Origin: Pseudomonadota bacterium
GTDB taxonomy: Bacteria; Pseudomonadota; Alphaproteobacteria; Sphingomonadales; Sphingomonadaceae
Direction of reading: 5' to 3'
DNA length: 13,548 nt
NCBI GenBank assembly: GCA_023424095.1
Contig: JAFAEG010000054.1
Span: forward strand, 1 to 13,548
The notes under the pieces were generated by a model. It saw only the letters and a list, made by a program, of their open reading frames with translations. It was not told where the DNA came from and made no database searches. How positions within the stretch are numbered: position 1 is the stretch's first letter; every line of letters begins with the position of its first letter. Shown here piece by piece: positions 13,039-13,548 of the stretch. Position numbers and translations under genes: made by a program.

Positions 13039-13548
13039 ATGTCGTCGGTCACCGCCGTTCCGCTCCAGCCGCTCCCCAGGGGCACTGTCCTGAAGCTCTG
13101 GCTCGGCATCCTGTTCGTCGTGCTGCTCGCAATCGGCCTTGCCTGGCTGGGCACCAGCAAGCTGCAATTCACGCAGACCGACGCGGGACTCAGCTACCGG
13201 GTTATCGAGGAAGGCGAGGGCGATATGATCACGCCCGATGACCTGATGCGGCTGCATTTCGAGGTCAGCCGGGCCAATGGCACGGTCATCAGCAGCACGG
13301 TGCGCACCGGTGAGCCGTTCGAGGGCACGACCAACACCTTTCCGCTGCCGGGCCTGCAAAGCCTCCTCCTGTTGATGCGGCCGGGTGGCGTTTACGAGGC
13401 TTATACCACTCCCGAGCAGGCGACAGGGCAGCCGGTACCTCCGGGCGAGCCGCTCACGCCGGGCGAGCGGCTGAAGTTCCAGTTCCGGGTGATGGGCGTC
13501 GCGAAGGGCATGGGCGCGATGCAGGGCATGATGGGGCCGGGCGGGCCG
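13039..13548 (+). CDS. Membrane-anchored FKBP-like protein (3' partial)
   Basis: The first 170 residues are visible and no stop is reached. After a short polar N-terminus (MSSVTAVPLQPLPRG), one membrane segment spans about 18-37 (KLWLGILFVVLLAIGLAWLG), giving a periplasmic C-terminus. Residues 50-154 resemble the FKBP peptidyl-prolyl isomerase fold (LHFEVSRANGTVI at 72-84, PLPGLQSLLLLMRPGG at 102-117, GERLKFQFRVMGV at 142-154). Several usual active-site residues are replaced: the Tyr of the first strand by Phe74, the FD pair by Ile-Ser near 84-85, and the pocket Trp by a Leu or Gln near 106-107. The visible end is Met/Gly-rich (GMGAMQGMMGPGG). The start at 13039 follows GGGGGAC. It lies 38 bp after the rpsU terminator, so it likely has its own promoter or relies on read-through. 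Confidence 0.78.
   Translation, partial: MSSVTAVPLQPLPRGTVLKLWLGILFVVLLAIGLAWLGTSKLQFTQTDAGLSYRVIEEGEGDMITPDDLMRLHFEVSRANGTVISSTVRTGEPFEGTTNTFPLPGLQSLLLLMRPGGVYEAYTTPEQATGQPVPPGEPLTPGERLKFQFRVMGVAKGMGAMQGMMGPGGP

Overview
The window looks like ordinary chromosome of a high-GC alphaproteobacterium, most probably Sphingomonadales (Sphingomonas, Sphingosinicella or a relative). This rests on family resemblance, not a database search. The supporting points are GC-rich third positions, the style of the FabI and YihY/BrkB proteins, the rpsU-FKBP pair at the right end, and short Ala/Gly-rich lipoproteins. I see no insertion sequence, integrase, phage gene, CRISPR array, tRNA or rRNA.

Layout, left to right: (1) the proline-rich C-terminal end of an unknown gene (+); a DUF3597 protein (+) closed by a strong intrinsic terminator; a lipoprotein with a Met-Gly-Pro-Gly-Gly repeat (+). 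(2) Two minus-strand genes: a CheY-like response regulator with a basic tail, then a small basic Ala/Pro-rich protein. (3) A small secreted four-cysteine protein (+), transcribed divergently from the regulator across a 160 bp gap that holds a nested 39-nt dyad. (4) A tightly coupled minus-strand operon, pdxH, then a FieF/YiiP-like zinc/iron exporter, then a PhzF-family enzyme, joined by 4-nt and 1-nt overlaps. (5) Divergent from it, a plus-strand series: cyclopropane-fatty-acid synthase, a Tyr-rich glycine-zipper lipoprotein, a CbpA-type J-protein, a YihY/BrkB membrane protein overlapping fabI by 4 nt, and a YhbS-like acetyltransferase. The series ends at a bidirectional terminator. (6) Minus strand: a DUF4383 membrane protein and an orphan [2Fe-2S] subunit of the xanthine-oxidase family. 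(7) Plus strand: an enoyl-CoA hydratase/isomerase with the dienoyl-CoA isomerase catalytic triad, rpsU (bS21) with two hairpins including a strong terminator, and a membrane-anchored FKBP-like protein that runs off the end.

Functional themes: membrane lipid and fatty-acid metabolism (cfa, fabI, dienoyl-CoA isomerase), vitamin B6 salvage and metal export (pdxH, CDF), and envelope or stress proteins (lipoproteins, J-protein). I did not find a convincing new multi-gene system. The items most worth a second look are the orphan iron-sulfur subunit, the FKBP-like protein that has lost key active-site residues, two perfect 14-bp palindromes and the nested dyad. Intergenic gaps are all shorter than 300 bp.
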